64,000 nucleotides of DNA from Burkholderia cenocepacia (GTDB taxonomy: Bacteria; Pseudomonadota; Gammaproteobacteria; Burkholderiales; Burkholderiaceae): NCBI RefSeq assembly GCF_014211915.1, contig NZ_CP060041.1, positions 806,001 to 870,000 on the forward strand, read 5' to 3'. Below, piece after piece: positions 51,398 to 60,991 of the stretch. Position numbers and translations under genes: made by a program. How positions within the stretch are numbered: the stretch's first letter is position 1; each line of letters starts with the position of its first letter. The notes beneath the pieces were generated by a model that did no database searches, was not told the origin of the DNA, and saw only the letters and a program-made list of their open reading frames with translations.

Positions 51398-52405
51398 ATG
51401 CACATCGATCTTCCTGTCGTCTGGGCCGCGATCATCGGCCTCGGCGTATTCATCTACGTGATGCTGGACGGCTTCGATCTCGGCATCGGTCTGCTGTTTC
51501 CGTTCTTCGATGCGAAGGCCGAGCGCCAGGTGATGCTCGACACCGTCGCGCCGGTGTGGGACGGTAACGAGACGTTCCTCGTGCTCGGCGGCGCGGGCCT
51601 CTATGGCGCGTTCCCGGTCGTGTATTCGACGCTGCTGCCGGCCAACTACCTGCCGCTGGTGCTGATGCTGGTCGGGTTGATCTTCCGGGGCGCGGCGTTC
51701 GAGCTGCGCGCGAAAGCCACCCGCACGCAGCACATGTGGGACCTCGCATTCATCGGCGGCTCGGCGCTGGCGGCGTTCTGCCAGGGGATCGTGCTCGGTT
51801 CGCTGCTGCAGGGCATCAAGATCGAGAACAACCAGTTCGCGGGCGGGCCGTTCGACTGGCTGTCGCCGTTCAGCATGATGTGCGGGATCGGCGTGCTCGT
51901 CACCTATGCGACGCTCGGCTGCGGCTGGCTGATCCTGAAGGTCGACGGCGAACTGCAGCGCAAGATGCGGTTGCTGATGAAGCCGCTCACGGGCGTGCTG
52001 CTCGCGGTGATGGGCGTGGTGAGCCTGTGGACCGTGATCGGGCTGCCGGCCGTCGCGCACCGCTGGTTCGGCAGCGGCAACCTCGGCTGGTTCCTGCCGG
52101 TGCCGATCCTCGTCGTCGCGTGCGTGTGGGGCATCTTCCACACGGTGAAGCGTGCGCACGAGGCCACGCCGTTCCTGCTGACGCTCGCGCTCGTGTTCCT
52201 CGGCTACACGGGGCTCGTGATCAGCATCTGGCCGAACATCGTGCCGCCGTCGCTGACGATCTGGGACGCGTCGTCGAGCCATTCGAGCCAGTTGTTCGCG
52301 CTGGGCGGCACGGTGATCGTGCTGCCGATCATCCTCGTGTACAACGCGATGCAGTACCGCGTGTTTCGCGGCAAGGTGCGCGAGGGCGATATCGGTTATC
52401 ACTGA
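51398..52405 (+). CDS. cioB: cytochrome bd-type quinol oxidase subunit II
   Basis: 335 residues, about eight membrane helices. YVMLDGFDLGIGLLFPF, VWDGNETFLVLGGAGLYGAF and the C-terminal VIVLPIILVYNAMQYRVFRG identify CydB/CioB. It pairs with CioA to form the oxidase core and starts 2 bp after its stop, so they are translationally linked. Small accessory CydX/CydH-like genes are not seen after it. Confidence 0.93.
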   Translation: MHIDLPVVWAAIIGLGVFIYVMLDGFDLGIGLLFPFFDAKAERQVMLDTVAPVWDGNETFLVLGGAGLYGAFPVVYSTLLPANYLPLVLMLVGLIFRGAAFELRAKATRTQHMWDLAFIGGSALAAFCQGIVLGSLLQGIKIENNQFAGGPFDWLSPFSMMCGIGVLVTYATLGCGWLILKVDGELQRKMRLLMKPLTGVLLAVMGVVSLWTVIGLPAVAHRWFGSGNLGWFLPVPILVVACVWGIFHTVKRAHEATPFLLTLALVFLGYTGLVISIWPNIVPPSLTIWDASSSHSSQLFALGGTVIVLPIILVYNAMQYRVFRGKVREGDIGYH

Positions 52406-52490
52406 GCGGCAAGCGAGGTGACGGGGCGCAGCGCTTGCGTATCATCACGCGCAGCGCGGCGCGGCGCCCGGCACGGCACCCGATAGAAAG

Positions 52491-52511
52491 CGGCCCGCCA
52501 CGCGCGGGCCG
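52491..52511. terminator. hairpin between cioB and the bestrophin gene
   Basis: CGGCCCGC (52491-52498) and GCGGGCCG (52504-52511) form an 8-bp stem with a CACGC loop, 86 bp after cioB. It has no T-tract, so it is a weak terminator or attenuator. Confidence 0.4.
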
Positions 52512-52575
52512 TTGCACATCGGGTGCGGGCGCAACGGGTTGCGTTGCGTATTCCTTTGGCAGTCGAGAAAACATC

Positions 52576-53496
52576 ATGATCGTCAGACCACGACAGAACT
52601 GGCTCAGGATGCTGTTCGTATGGAACGGCTCCGTGCTGCAATCCATCATTCCGCAGCTCGTGTTCATGGCGATCGTCAGCACGCTGGCGGTCTTCACGAA
52701 CGGGCGCATCTTCGGCGAGAAGATTCCGCTGAACACCGCGCCGTTCACGCTGTTCGGGCTCGCGCTCGCGATCTTCCTCGGGTTTCGCAACAATGCGAGC
52801 TTCGAGCGCTTCAAGGAGGCGCGGCATCTGTGGGGCAACCTGCTGATCGCCGCACGTGCCGTGACGTCGCAACTGCATCGCTACCTGCCCGACAGCGTGA
52901 GCGACGCCGAGCGCAACCGGCTTGCCGATCTGCTGATCGCGCTCGCATATGCGCTGAAGCACCAGCTGCGTCACACCGATCCCACCGACGACCTGGTGCG
53001 CATTCTCGGGGCGGAGCGCACGGCCGTGCTCGGGGGCAAATGCTACAAGCCGGTCGCGATCCTCGACGAACTGCGCGGCGGCATTGTCCGTGCGCTGGGG
53101 CGCGCGCCCGGCAGCGACGCGACGTGCTGGATGTTCGAGACGCAACTCGATGAACTCGGCAAGTCCGTCGGTGGTTGCGAGCGCATCCTGTCGACGCCGA
53201 TTCCGTTTTCGTACAGCGTGCTGCTCCATCGCACCGTCTATGCGTATTGCGTGCTGCTGCCGTTCGGGCTCGTCGATTCGACGGAGTTCTTCACGCCGCT
53301 GATCTGCGTGTTCATTTCCTACACGCTGATCGCGCTCGAAGCGATCGCGAACGAGGTGGCCGAGCCGTTCGGCCTCGCGCCGAATGCGCTCGCGCTCGAT
53401 GCGATCACGCGTACGATCGAGCGGTCGGTGCTCGAACTCGGCGATCGGCCGCTGCCGGAGGAGTTCGTGCCGGCGTCGACGTATCAGATCACATGA
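52576..53496 (+). CDS. bestrophin-family (UPF0187) channel protein
   Basis: 306 residues. PRQNWLRMLFVWNGSVLQSI, LNTAPFTLFGLALAIFLGFR and NNASFERFKEARHLWGNLL are the defining bacterial bestrophin segments, with four membrane helices and a pentameric pore expected. Bacterial members conduct ions such as sodium; the selectivity here is unknown. The longer in-frame upstream reading overlaps cioB and is a shadow. Confidence 0.9.
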   Translation: MIVRPRQNWLRMLFVWNGSVLQSIIPQLVFMAIVSTLAVFTNGRIFGEKIPLNTAPFTLFGLALAIFLGFRNNASFERFKEARHLWGNLLIAARAVTSQLHRYLPDSVSDAERNRLADLLIALAYALKHQLRHTDPTDDLVRILGAERTAVLGGKCYKPVAILDELRGGIVRALGRAPGSDATCWMFETQLDELGKSVGGCERILSTPIPFSYSVLLHRTVYAYCVLLPFGLVDSTEFFTPLICVFISYTLIALEAIANEVAEPFGLAPNALALDAITRTIERSVLELGDRPLPEEFVPASTYQIT

Positions 53497-53589
53497 CAGC
53501 GTGGGTCGGTAGTGTAGTCACCCGTAAGGTTGATCGGTCGAACCGGGAAGAGGTGTGTAGACTCGGGCTCGTTCAATGGAGCCCACACC

Positions 53590-54003
53590 ATGCAATTGCT
53601 TGATCACGTGTCGATCGGCGTGCCGGATATCGACCAGGCACGCCCTTTCTACGATGCCGTCATGGCTGCGCTGGGCGCAGCAAAGGTCTACGACCGGCCC
53701 ACTGCGCTCGGTTACGGCGAACGTTGCAATGCGAACGACGTCGCATCGACCTTTCTGGCGGTGTATCTGGATCCCGCCGAAGTCGGGACGAGCAAGCGGC
53801 ACTGGTGTTTCAAGGCCGCATCGCGCGAGCAGGTGCAGGCGTTTTTCGAGGCCGGCCTCGCGACGGGCGGCCAGTCCGACGGCGAGCCCGGATTGCGGCC
53901 GCAGTACCACGGCGACTACTACGCGGCTTTTCTGATCGATCCGGCCGGCAACCGGGTCGAGGCCGTGTGTCATGCGGCGGGGGCGGAGCGCGGGCGGCCG
54001 TGA
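53590..54003 (+). CDS. VOC family (glyoxalase/bleomycin-resistance fold) protein
   Basis: 137 residues; LLDHVSIGVPDIDQARPFYD and the terminal GDYYAAFLIDPAGNRVEAVC form the two beta-alpha-beta-beta-beta modules. A metal-binding histidine lies in DHVSIGV. Members include lyases, dioxygenases and binding proteins, and no specific function follows. It ends 65 bp before the convergent aldolase. Confidence 0.88.
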   Translation: MQLLDHVSIGVPDIDQARPFYDAVMAALGAAKVYDRPTALGYGERCNANDVASTFLAVYLDPAEVGTSKRHWCFKAASREQVQAFFEAGLATGGQSDGEPGLRPQYHGDYYAAFLIDPAGNRVEAVCHAAGAERGRP

Positions 54004-54068
54004 CGGTGGCGATGCCCTGCGGTCAGTGAATGTGTCAGGATTAACCGCGCCTGCTGATTCCCACCTTC

Positions 54069-54857
54069 TCAATCCCGATACGACGGCTCCTCGACGTCCA
54101 GGATGCGCTTCATCTCGTCGAAATGCGCGATCGAGAAGTCACGGAAGCCTTCCCAGTCACGCGCGGTCTTCTCGGCCACTTCGTCGGACAGCACGTTGAG
54201 CGGCTTGCCGGTCGCGTATGCGTTGACGAGAATCCGGCACGCGCGCTCGAGCGTGTACATGTCGTCGAACGCCTCGCCGATCGTCGGCGCGGTCACCAGT
54301 ACGCCGTGATTGCCCATCAGCAGACGGGACTTGTCCTTGAGCAGCGACACGAGGCGGGCGCCTTCGTCTTCGGTATCCGCCATGCCGGAGAATGCGGTGT
54401 CCAGCGCGACACGATTGAAATAGCGAGCGGTGTTCTGCTCGATGGGCGGGATGGTCGGATCGGACAACGTCGAGATCGCGGTGACATGGACGGGGTGCAG
54501 GTGCATGGCGACGCGCACGTGCGGCAGTTGCTGGTGCAACCGACCATGGATTGCCCACGCGGTCGGATCGATGCTGCCGTTTTCAAGGCTCGAGCGATCA
54601 TCGGCATCCAGCAGCACCAGGTCGCTCGCGCGGATTCGCGAGAAGTGCATCCATTTGGGGTTCATCAGGAAGCGACGGCCGTCGTCGGAAACGGCGACGC
54701 TGAAGTGGTTCGCGACCGCTTCATGCATGCCGAGGCGGGCGAAGCAGCGGAAGGCGGCGGCGAGATCGGTGCGAAGCCGGGTTTCGTTCATATCGAAGTA
54801 CGTGAGCGCAAGCGTTTCAAAAAGGGGCGCCGGCAGGGGCGCGGGCCGCAAGTTCAT
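54069..54857 (-). CDS. class II aldolase/adducin family protein
   Basis: 262 residues from the ATG at 54857 (an internal start at 54791 is possible). The Zn-binding motif HLHPVHV (His-x-His) and GNHGVLVTAP are present, with the preceding RLHQQLPHVRVAM. Members act as aldolases, epimerases or decarboxylases on phosphorylated or free sugars and acids. It is the last gene of a run of six same-strand genes from 59727, but 89 bp separate it from the ATPase gene. Confidence 0.88.
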   Translation of the reverse strand: MNLRPAPLPAPLFETLALTYFDMNETRLRTDLAAAFRCFARLGMHEAVANHFSVAVSDDGRRFLMNPKWMHFSRIRASDLVLLDADDRSSLENGSIDPTAWAIHGRLHQQLPHVRVAMHLHPVHVTAISTLSDPTIPPIEQNTARYFNRVALDTAFSGMADTEDEGARLVSLLKDKSRLLMGNHGVLVTAPTIGEAFDDMYTLERACRILVNAYATGKPLNVLSDEVAEKTARDWEGFRDFSIAHFDEMKRILDVEEPSYRD

Positions 54858-54946
54858 GGTTGGGCGCAGCGGAGTTGCCGAAAAGGTTCGACCGGTCGGG
54901 CGGCCGAGCGCCGGCCACGCCTCAATGCGTCGACCCGCTTGCTGTC

Positions 54947-55825
54947 TCAGGGCGGTCCTTCCGCGTCGGCCGTCGCATCGTCCGAATTCCAGAACGCGTT
55001 GCGATCGCGATAGTTCTGCAGGAACTGCTGCAGCCGGGGGTTCGTGGAGCGGCGGAACACCTCGCCCGGCGCGCCGCTCACCGCGATCCGGCCATGGTCG
55101 AGAAACACGACGCGATCGGCCATCTGGGCGGCGAAGCCCATCTCGTGCGTGACGACGACCATCGTCATCCCGTCGCGCGCGAGCTGTTTCATGACCTGCA
55201 GCACTTCGCCGACGAGTTCCGGGTCCAGTGCGGAGGTCGGCTCGTCGAACAGCATCAGGTTCGGCTCCATCGCCAACGCGCGGGCGATCGCCACACGCTG
55301 CTGCTGGCCACCGGACAGTTTCGACGGATGGGCATCCGCCTTGTGGGACATACCGACCATTTCGAGCATGCGGCCGCCGATGGCGTTCGCCTCGGCAACC
55401 GGCAGGCGGCGCACCCGCCGCAGCGCTTCGGTGACGTTGCCGAGCACGCTCATGTGCGGCCACAGGTTGAACTGCTGAAACACCATGCCGATGTTGCGAC
55501 GCACGCGGTTGATCTCGGCGTTCGACGCGCGCACGCGCACGCCGTTGCGTTCGACGTAGCCGAGCATCTCGCCCCCGATCCGGATCTCGCCGTGATCGTA
55601 GGTTTCGAGGGCGGCCATGCAGCGCAGCAGCGTGCTCTTGCCGGACCCGGACGGACCAATCAGGCAGACCACTTCGGATTGCGCGATCGACACATCGATT
55701 CCGCGCAGCACGTCGGTCTCGCCGAAACGTTTGTGCAAATCCTTGATTTCGACGAGCGGCATTGCGGACGCTCGGGCGAGCGTGGCGGCGGGTACGCTTG
55801 CGGGGATGTCGCTGACTGCGTTCAT
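54947..55825 (-). CDS. ABC transporter ATP-binding protein, polar amino-acid (GlnQ) type
   Basis: 292 residues. Walker [10 protein letters not shown] lies at 57-65, the Q-loop follows in [13 protein letters not shown], the signature is LSGGQQQRV and Walker B is [13 protein letters not shown]. The overall sequence is the polar-amino-acid type. The 22-residue N-terminal extension before MPLVEIKDL is unusual. No cognate permease or binding protein is next to it; the nearby polyamine-type importer already has its own ATPase at 63394, so the partner is unknown. Confidence 0.9.
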   Translation of the reverse strand: MNAVSDIPASVPAATLARASAMPLVEIKDLHKRFGETDVLRGIDVSIAQSEVVCLIGPSGSGKSTLLRCMAALETYDHGEIRIGGEMLGYVERNGVRVRASNAEINRVRRNIGMVFQQFNLWPHMSVLGNVTEALRRVRRLPVAEANAIGGRMLEMVGMSHKADAHPSKLSGGQQQRVAIARALAMEPNLMLFDEPTSALDPELVGEVLQVMKQLARDGMTMVVVTHEMGFAAQMADRVVFLDHGRIAVSGAPGEVFRRSTNPRLQQFLQNYRDRNAFWNSDDATADAEGPP

Positions 55826-55930
55826 GATTGCCTCGATCGGTTCGGGTCGTCGCGCCGTATTCACTCGTGTCACGCGAAGGACGCAATGCGCAAGTTCGAT
55901 GAGCGGACTTTACGTGGCCAATATTGAGCG

Positions 55931-55968
55931 GGAAAAACTCTTTTCGAATGTCATTCGCAGGTTTTTCC
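55931..55968. promoter_or_regulatory. nested inverted repeats upstream of the GlnQ-type ATPase
   Basis: GGAAAAAC (55931-55938) pairs with GTTTTTCC (55961-55968), and inside it CGAATG (55945-55950) pairs with CATTCG (55952-55957). The pair of dyads lies in the 188-bp gap between argE-like and ATPase genes, in an AT-rich pocket about 106 bp before the ATPase start. It may be an operator or a hairpin. Confidence 0.4.
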
Positions 55969-56013
55969 AATGCAGCGCGCCGGTGGCCGCCGGTGCGCTC
56001 GACGGAATCGAGA

Positions 56014-57198
56014 TCAATCAGTCTCGCGATCGGTCGCTTCGGACGGGGTGAGATGTTCGGCCAGCCGCCGCAGCATCGCGTCGCAACCCTGCAGTTGGTC
56101 GATGCTCACGAACTCGTCCGGCTTGTGCCCCTGATCCATGCTGCCCGGTCCGCACACGATGGTCGGAATGCCCGCCTGCTCGAACAGTCCGCCCTCCGTG
56201 CCGAACGCAACGGTGCCGAACGCGCTCGATCCGCTGAGCATCGACAGCAGGCGGGCGGCGTCGCCATCGTCCGGTGTCGACAGGCCCGGGTAGGCGGACA
56301 GCGGCTGCATCCGGATATCGCAATCCGCGTGAACCGCGCGCATCTTCGGCGTCAGATGTTGCTCCGCATAGGCCTGCAATTCGCTGGTCACTTCATCGCC
56401 GTCGAAGCCGGGCAGCGTGCGGACCTCGAAATCGAATTCGCATGCGTCGGGAACGATGTTCAACGCCTTGCCGCCGTGGATCAGACCCGTCTGGACCGTC
56501 GAGAACGGCGGATCGAAGCGAGGGTCGTGATGCTCCGGTTGCGCGAGGCGCTCGCCGATTTCCTCCAGCCGGTTGACCAGACGCGAAGCATACTGAATCG
56601 CATTGACGCCATACGGTGCATACGCGGAATGACACGCGGCGCCTTTGACGTGGCAGCGCATCGCCAGTTTGCCCTTGTGGCCGAGCACCGGTTTCAATTC
56701 GGTCGGCTCGCCGATCACGCACAGCACCGGCCGATGCGGGCGCTTCGCGAGTTCGGCCAGCATCGGCCGCACGCCGAGGCAGCCGATCTCCTCGTCGTAC
56801 GAGAACGCGAGATGGATCGGCAACGACAATCGACGCGCGACGAACATCGGTACCGCGGCCAGTACCGACGCGAGAAAGCCCTTCATGTCCGCGGTGCCGC
56901 GGCCATACAGCCGGCCGTCGCGTTCGCTCATCCGAAACGGCTCGACGGTCCATGCCTGGCCGTCGGCGGGCACCACGTCCGTATGACCCGAGAGCACGAT
57001 ACCGCCGCGCTCGCGCGGTCCGATCGTGGCGAACAGGTTCGCCTTGCAGCGCGCGTCGTTGTAGAACAGTTCGCTGTCTACGCCGTAGCCCGCCAGATAG
57101 TCGCGGATGAACTCGATCATCGCGAGGTTCGAGTGCCGACTGACCGTATCGAAGCCGATCAGTTCGGCGAGCAGCGTGCGGCTGGTCGGGTCACTCAT
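56014..57198 (-). CDS. M20-family deacylase, acetylornithine deacetylase (ArgE)-like
   Basis: 394 residues. Metal ligands are visible in SGHTDVVPADGQAW, GRGTADMKGF, SYDEEIGCLG and GPGSMDQGHKPDEFV, with GKALNIVPDACEFDFEVRTL in the dimerisation part. The family hydrolyses N-acyl amino acids. It overlaps the end of the DUF1028 gene by 8 bp, so the pair is coupled. In this cluster it probably cleaves an N-acyl or similar amide rather than serving arginine synthesis. Confidence 0.9.
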   Translation of the reverse strand: MSDPTSRTLLAELIGFDTVSRHSNLAMIEFIRDYLAGYGVDSELFYNDARCKANLFATIGPRERGGIVLSGHTDVVPADGQAWTVEPFRMSERDGRLYGRGTADMKGFLASVLAAVPMFVARRLSLPIHLAFSYDEEIGCLGVRPMLAELAKRPHRPVLCVIGEPTELKPVLGHKGKLAMRCHVKGAACHSAYAPYGVNAIQYASRLVNRLEEIGERLAQPEHHDPRFDPPFSTVQTGLIHGGKALNIVPDACEFDFEVRTLPGFDGDEVTSELQAYAEQHLTPKMRAVHADCDIRMQPLSAYPGLSTPDDGDAARLLSMLSGSSAFGTVAFGTEGGLFEQAGIPTIVCGPGSMDQGHKPDEFVSIDQLQGCDAMLRRLAEHLTPSEATDRETD

Positions 57199-57868
57199 CG
57201 CCGGGTACGCCGTATTTCGGTGCGGTCGTCGGATCGAGTGCACGCGTCACGTAGTCCTGCATCTGCGGACGGTATGCATGCCACAGCGCGGCGAGCGCCG
57301 CGATCGGGGCGTCGTCGGTCCAGTCGACCCGCAGATCGACGAGCGGCCATACCTGCGTATCGACGATCTTCAACGCGGCCGAATGCACCGGCCCGGCTTC
57401 TCCGCCTGCGTCGATCGCCGCCTGCATCGCCGCGAGCAGACGGTCGGCGAGCGGGCCGGGCGTCGTCTCGAATGCAGGCACCATCGTGGAGATCACGTCC
57501 TGACTGGCGAGCATGTTGCCCGCGGCGACACACTGTCTGCCCGCCACCGCGTGATGCAGGCCGAGCGCCTGCGCGCCGGTCTGGAATGCCGTGCGGCCCT
57601 GCGCATCGACGACCGTGACCTGCCGATAGTCGCGCCAGCGATCGGTGGCGAGCGCGGCTTCGAGCGCCTGCGCGGGATCGGTCGCGCCGTCGCCGAGCAG
57701 GTCGAGCACCTGTGGGCCGAGCGACGGCAGCGTGACGTTCTGCGTCGCCACGGCGCCCGCCCCGGTGCGAACCCACGGGCAGCGTGCGCCCACTGCGATG
57801 CTCGAGGAGCTGATTGCGACGCCGAGTTGTCCGGTTTCGGCGCATCTTCCGACGATCGAGAATGTCAT
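57191..57868 (-). CDS. DUF1028 family protein
   Basis: 225 residues. TFSIVGRCAETGQLGVAISS and AVATQNVTLPSLGPQVLDLL match DUF1028, which has an N-terminal-nucleophile-hydrolase-like fold; the Met-Thr start would expose Thr2 as nucleophile after Met removal. Function is unestablished. It begins 1 bp after the Rid stop and overlaps the M20 start, so the three are tightly coupled. Confidence 0.85.
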   Translation of the reverse strand: MTFSIVGRCAETGQLGVAISSSSIAVGARCPWVRTGAGAVATQNVTLPSLGPQVLDLLGDGATDPAQALEAALATDRWRDYRQVTVVDAQGRTAFQTGAQALGLHHAVAGRQCVAAGNMLASQDVISTMVPAFETTPGPLADRLLAAMQAAIDAGGEAGPVHSAALKIVDTQVWPLVDLRVDWTDDAPIAALAALWHAYRPQMQDYVTRALDPTTAPKYGVPGDE

Positions 57869-57869
57869 G

Positions 57870-58322
57870 TCAGGCTCCGGCAGCAGGGGTCGGCTGCCAG
57901 TTGTCGGGAATCACGGCGATGACGTCGATTTCCATCAGCCACTCCGGCTGGCCGAGCGCGCTGACCACGAGGCCGGTCGAGATCGGATAGACGCCCTTGA
58001 GCCACTTGCCGACGACTTGATAGACCGGCTCGCGATAACGCGGATCGATCAGATACGTGGTGGTCTTGACGATATGCGAGAGGTCGCTGCCGGCTTCCTC
58101 GAGCAGTTGCTTGACGTTCTTCATGGCCTGTTCGGTCTGCGCGCGAGGATCGCCCAGGCCGACCAGATTGCCGTCGAAGTCGGTGCCGATCTGGCCGCGC
58201 ACATAGACCGTGTTGCCGGCCCGGACAGCCTGGCACAGATCGTTGTCCAGCGTCTGGTTCGGATAGGTATCTTTCGTGTTGAACATCCGGATACGGGTGT
58301 GGGTCGGCTGGCTCATCGTCAT
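57870..58322 (-). CDS. Rid-family protein, second copy, lacking the canonical arginine
   Basis: 150 residues from the ATG at 58322 with an AGGA box (the ATG at 58316 is also possible). ARAGNTVYVRGQIGTDFDGN and EQAMKNVKQLLEEAG are Rid-family. The place of the RidA catalytic PAR(S/T) reads VYPISTGLVVSAL, so the arginine is absent, as in the Rid protein at 15044. Sequences of this type are common in catabolic operons. It precedes the DUF1028 gene by 1 bp. Confidence 0.87.
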   Translation of the reverse strand: MTMSQPTHTRIRMFNTKDTYPNQTLDNDLCQAVRAGNTVYVRGQIGTDFDGNLVGLGDPRAQTEQAMKNVKQLLEEAGSDLSHIVKTTTYLIDPRYREPVYQVVGKWLKGVYPISTGLVVSALGQPEWLMEIDVIAVIPDNWQPTPAAGA

Positions 58323-58374
58323 GCATTCCTGAAGGAGGGTTCGGTGGACGGTACGGTGCGCATCGGTCGGGCGT

Positions 58375-59727
58375 TCAGTGCGCGGCGGCGCTGGTCAGCA
58401 TCGGGCTCGGGACTACCGGCTCGGCACCATGATCGCCGGCGAGCGGCGCGGCGGGGATATTCCGTTGCGCGGCGGCCTCGTGATAGTGCTGGTAGCTGCG
58501 CTGCGTCGCGATATGTCCGGCCACATGTTTGGCGTCGTGCCAGACGCCCCAGATGAACGCGGAGCCGCGCCGCGACAGCCACGGCAGACCGAGAAAATAG
58601 AGTCCGGGCTCGCTTGCGACGCCGCGCTGATGTTTCGGCTTGCCGTTCTCGTCGAAGGCGTCGACCTGCAGCCAGCCGAAGTCGTTCGCGTAGCCGGTCG
58701 CCCAGATGATCGACGTGACGCCTGCCGCGGCGAGGTCGAGCTGCGTGAGCGGTTCGGTGAGGCATGGCGGATCGGCGGGAATGCGACGTGCTTCGGGCTC
58801 CTCCGGCAGATCGAGACCGTTGCTGGCGGCGTACGCGTCGGCGGCGTCCAGCAGCGACAGATAGTTTTCGTCGCCGGCCGCGATGTTGGCCGCGAGATCC
58901 GCTTCGAACGTGACGGTGCCCCGATCGAAGGCGCGGGTCACGCCGACCAGCGTCACACCGTCGTGCGCGAGACGGCGGAAGTCGACCGTGTGACCGCCGT
59001 CCGCGCCGCTCACGGCGATCGTCACGTGCGACCGGCCGGGGCGCATCGTTTCCATGTCCCACAGACCCAGTACGCCAAGCCACCAGCAGAAATCGCGACC
59101 GCGATACGCGCGCGGCGGACGGTCGTGAGGACCGACGGACAGATAGACCTGACGGCCCGAGCGTTGCAGTTCGGCCGCGATCTGGACGCCCGACGAACCC
59201 GCGCCGACGACGAGCACGTTGCCGGCGGGTAGTTGCGCGGGATTGCGGTAGTCGGCGGAATGAATCTGCGTCAGGCGCGCGTCGGTGGGTGCGATGGCCG
59301 GAATGACCGGGCGCTGGAACGGGCCGGTCGCGACCACGACGCGGTTCGCATGGAAGGTGCCATCCGATGTCTCGACGACAAAGCCCTGCCGGCCGCTCTC
59401 GCGAACCACGCGCTTGACGTCGACGCCGGTGCGAATCGGCGCGTCGATCATGCGCGCGTAGTCGACGAAATACTCGGCCATCTGATCCTTCGTTGCGAAC
59501 CCGTCCGCATCGACGCCGCGGATATGCATGTTGGGAAAGCGGTCATGCCATGCCGGGCCGTTCGCCACCAGCGAATCCCAGCGCGCGGTGCGCCAACGCT
59601 CCGCGATGCGATCGCGTTCCAGCACGAGATGCGGCACGCCGAGCGCACCGAGGTGTTCGCTCATCGCAACACCGGCCTGTCCGGCGCCGACCACCAGCGT
59701 ATCGATTGATGTGACTTCGACGGTCAT
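58375..59727 (-). CDS. flavin-containing monooxygenase-like (CzcO-type) oxidoreductase
   Basis: 450 residues. The first dinucleotide motif GAGQAG is at 14-19 and the second, for NADPH, GAGSSG at 175-180. IWATGY, a typical flavin-monooxygenase segment, is near 345. The enzyme probably oxidises N- or S-containing substrates. An AGGAAG ribosome-binding site precedes the ATG at 59727. It heads the run FMO-Rid-DUF1028-M20; together with the upstream ABC importer this suggests uptake then oxidation of an amine. Confidence 0.88.
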   Translation of the reverse strand: MTVEVTSIDTLVVGAGQAGVAMSEHLGALGVPHLVLERDRIAERWRTARWDSLVANGPAWHDRFPNMHIRGVDADGFATKDQMAEYFVDYARMIDAPIRTGVDVKRVVRESGRQGFVVETSDGTFHANRVVVATGPFQRPVIPAIAPTDARLTQIHSADYRNPAQLPAGNVLVVGAGSSGVQIAAELQRSGRQVYLSVGPHDRPPRAYRGRDFCWWLGVLGLWDMETMRPGRSHVTIAVSGADGGHTVDFRRLAHDGVTLVGVTRAFDRGTVTFEADLAANIAAGDENYLSLLDAADAYAASNGLDLPEEPEARRIPADPPCLTEPLTQLDLAAAGVTSIIWATGYANDFGWLQVDAFDENGKPKHQRGVASEPGLYFLGLPWLSRRGSAFIWGVWHDAKHVAGHIATQRSYQHYHEAAAQRNIPAAPLAGDHGAEPVVPSPMLTSAAAH

Positions 59728-60132
59728 GTTGGTTCTTCCTGGTGCGTATCGATTTGGTATTCATGGACTGACAAGTCCGTTTCACCGCAATTTGCCGCAA
59801 TGGTCGCGATACGATCGCGTGACGCAATCGCGCCGTTCAGGCGCAGAATCTGAAATGCCTCGGTAGTCCGAAGCGATGTGCGTCGTGTTGAAGAAAATCT
59901 ACGCCGGTACACTGAATCTGAAAAATATATTTAAAAAATGAATTGCATCCGGTTTGCCTATGCAGATGCGTGCGTATCGACCGGTAATGAACGGAACGCA
60001 GGCGCGTGGCCGCGGCAAAAAGACGCCGGGGTCGCCATCGAATCAGGGAAAAGGAAGGAGGCGGACGCAACCCAACGTACGACACCGACGGCATTGGCTC
60101 AGGGTGACTTCCACCTGCGCGGCAGACGGCGG
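59728..60132. promoter_or_regulatory. promoter region of the monooxygenase operon
   Basis: 405 bp between the permease gene and the monooxygenase gene, both on minus. An AT-rich block at about 59900-59945 and a small dyad GGACT/AGTCC (59765-59778), 38-51 nt before the ATG, are the only features. The gap separates the importer operon from the catabolic operon, so each may be controlled separately. Confidence 0.45.
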
Positions 60133-60966
60133 CTAGGCCGCTTCGCGCGCCGCGCTCGAGGCCTGCGCGCGGCCACGCAGCCAGTTGATGCTGGTGAAGA
60201 GCAGAATCGCGAACACGATCAACACGGTGGCGACGGCGAGGATCGACGGATCGATCTGGTCGCGAATACCGCTCCACATCTGCCGAGGCACGGTGCGTTG
60301 ATCGGGACCGCCGATGAAGAGGATCACGATCACTTCGTCGAACGACGTCGCGAATGCGAACACGGCGCCAGTGGCAACCGCCGGCAGGATCAGCGGCAGC
60401 GTCACGCGGCGAAAGGTCGTCCACGGTGCGGCCCCGAGATTGGCGGCGGCGCGCAGCAGGCTCTGGTCGAACGACAGCAACGACGCGGTCACGGTAATCA
60501 CGACAAACGGCGTGCCGAGTGCCGCATGCGCAAGGATCACACCCGGGTAGGAGTTGACGAGCCCGAGCGGCGCGAAGATCAGATAGAAGCCGGCCGCGAC
60601 CACGATGATCGGTATGATCATGGGCGAAATCAGGATCGGCATGATCAGCGAGCGGAACGGAAAGTTGTCGCGCGCGAGACCGATCGCGGCGAGCGTGCCG
60701 AGACTCGTTGCAATCGCGGTCGACGCCGCGCCGATGGCCATGCTGTTCAGAAATGCCCGCTGCCAGTCAGGGCTTCCGAATGCCTGCGCGTACCAGCGCA
60801 GCGAGAAGCCTTCCATCGGGTATGAAAAATACGAGCCCGAATTGAACGACAGCGGAATGATCACGAGGATCGGCGCAACCAGGAAGAACAGCACGATCGC
60901 GCAGTGGATGCGCACACCGGCAGTGGCAATGCGCGTCGACGGCAGGCTGTTGGGATTCACGGACAC
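60133..60966 (-). CDS. ABC permease, polyamine (PotC) type
   Basis: 277 residues from the GTG at 60966, with CTGGAG upstream. The binding-protein-dependent permease signature lies in RAAANLGAAPWTTFRRVTLP (EAA-like loop), and six hydrophobic segments are visible. It is the second inner-membrane subunit of the importer, 26 bp downstream of the first. PotC-type proteins carry spermidine, putrescine or related cations; the substrate is not defined. Confidence 0.9.
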   Translation of the reverse strand: MSVNPNSLPSTRIATAGVRIHCAIVLFFLVAPILVIIPLSFNSGSYFSYPMEGFSLRWYAQAFGSPDWQRAFLNSMAIGAASTAIATSLGTLAAIGLARDNFPFRSLIMPILISPMIIPIIVVAAGFYLIFAPLGLVNSYPGVILAHAALGTPFVVITVTASLLSFDQSLLRAAANLGAAPWTTFRRVTLPLILPAVATGAVFAFATSFDEVIVILFIGGPDQRTVPRQMWSGIRDQIDPSILAVATVLIVFAILLFTSINWLRGRAQASSAAREAA

Positions 60967-60991
60967 GATGCGGCTCCAGTGACGCCGGGCG

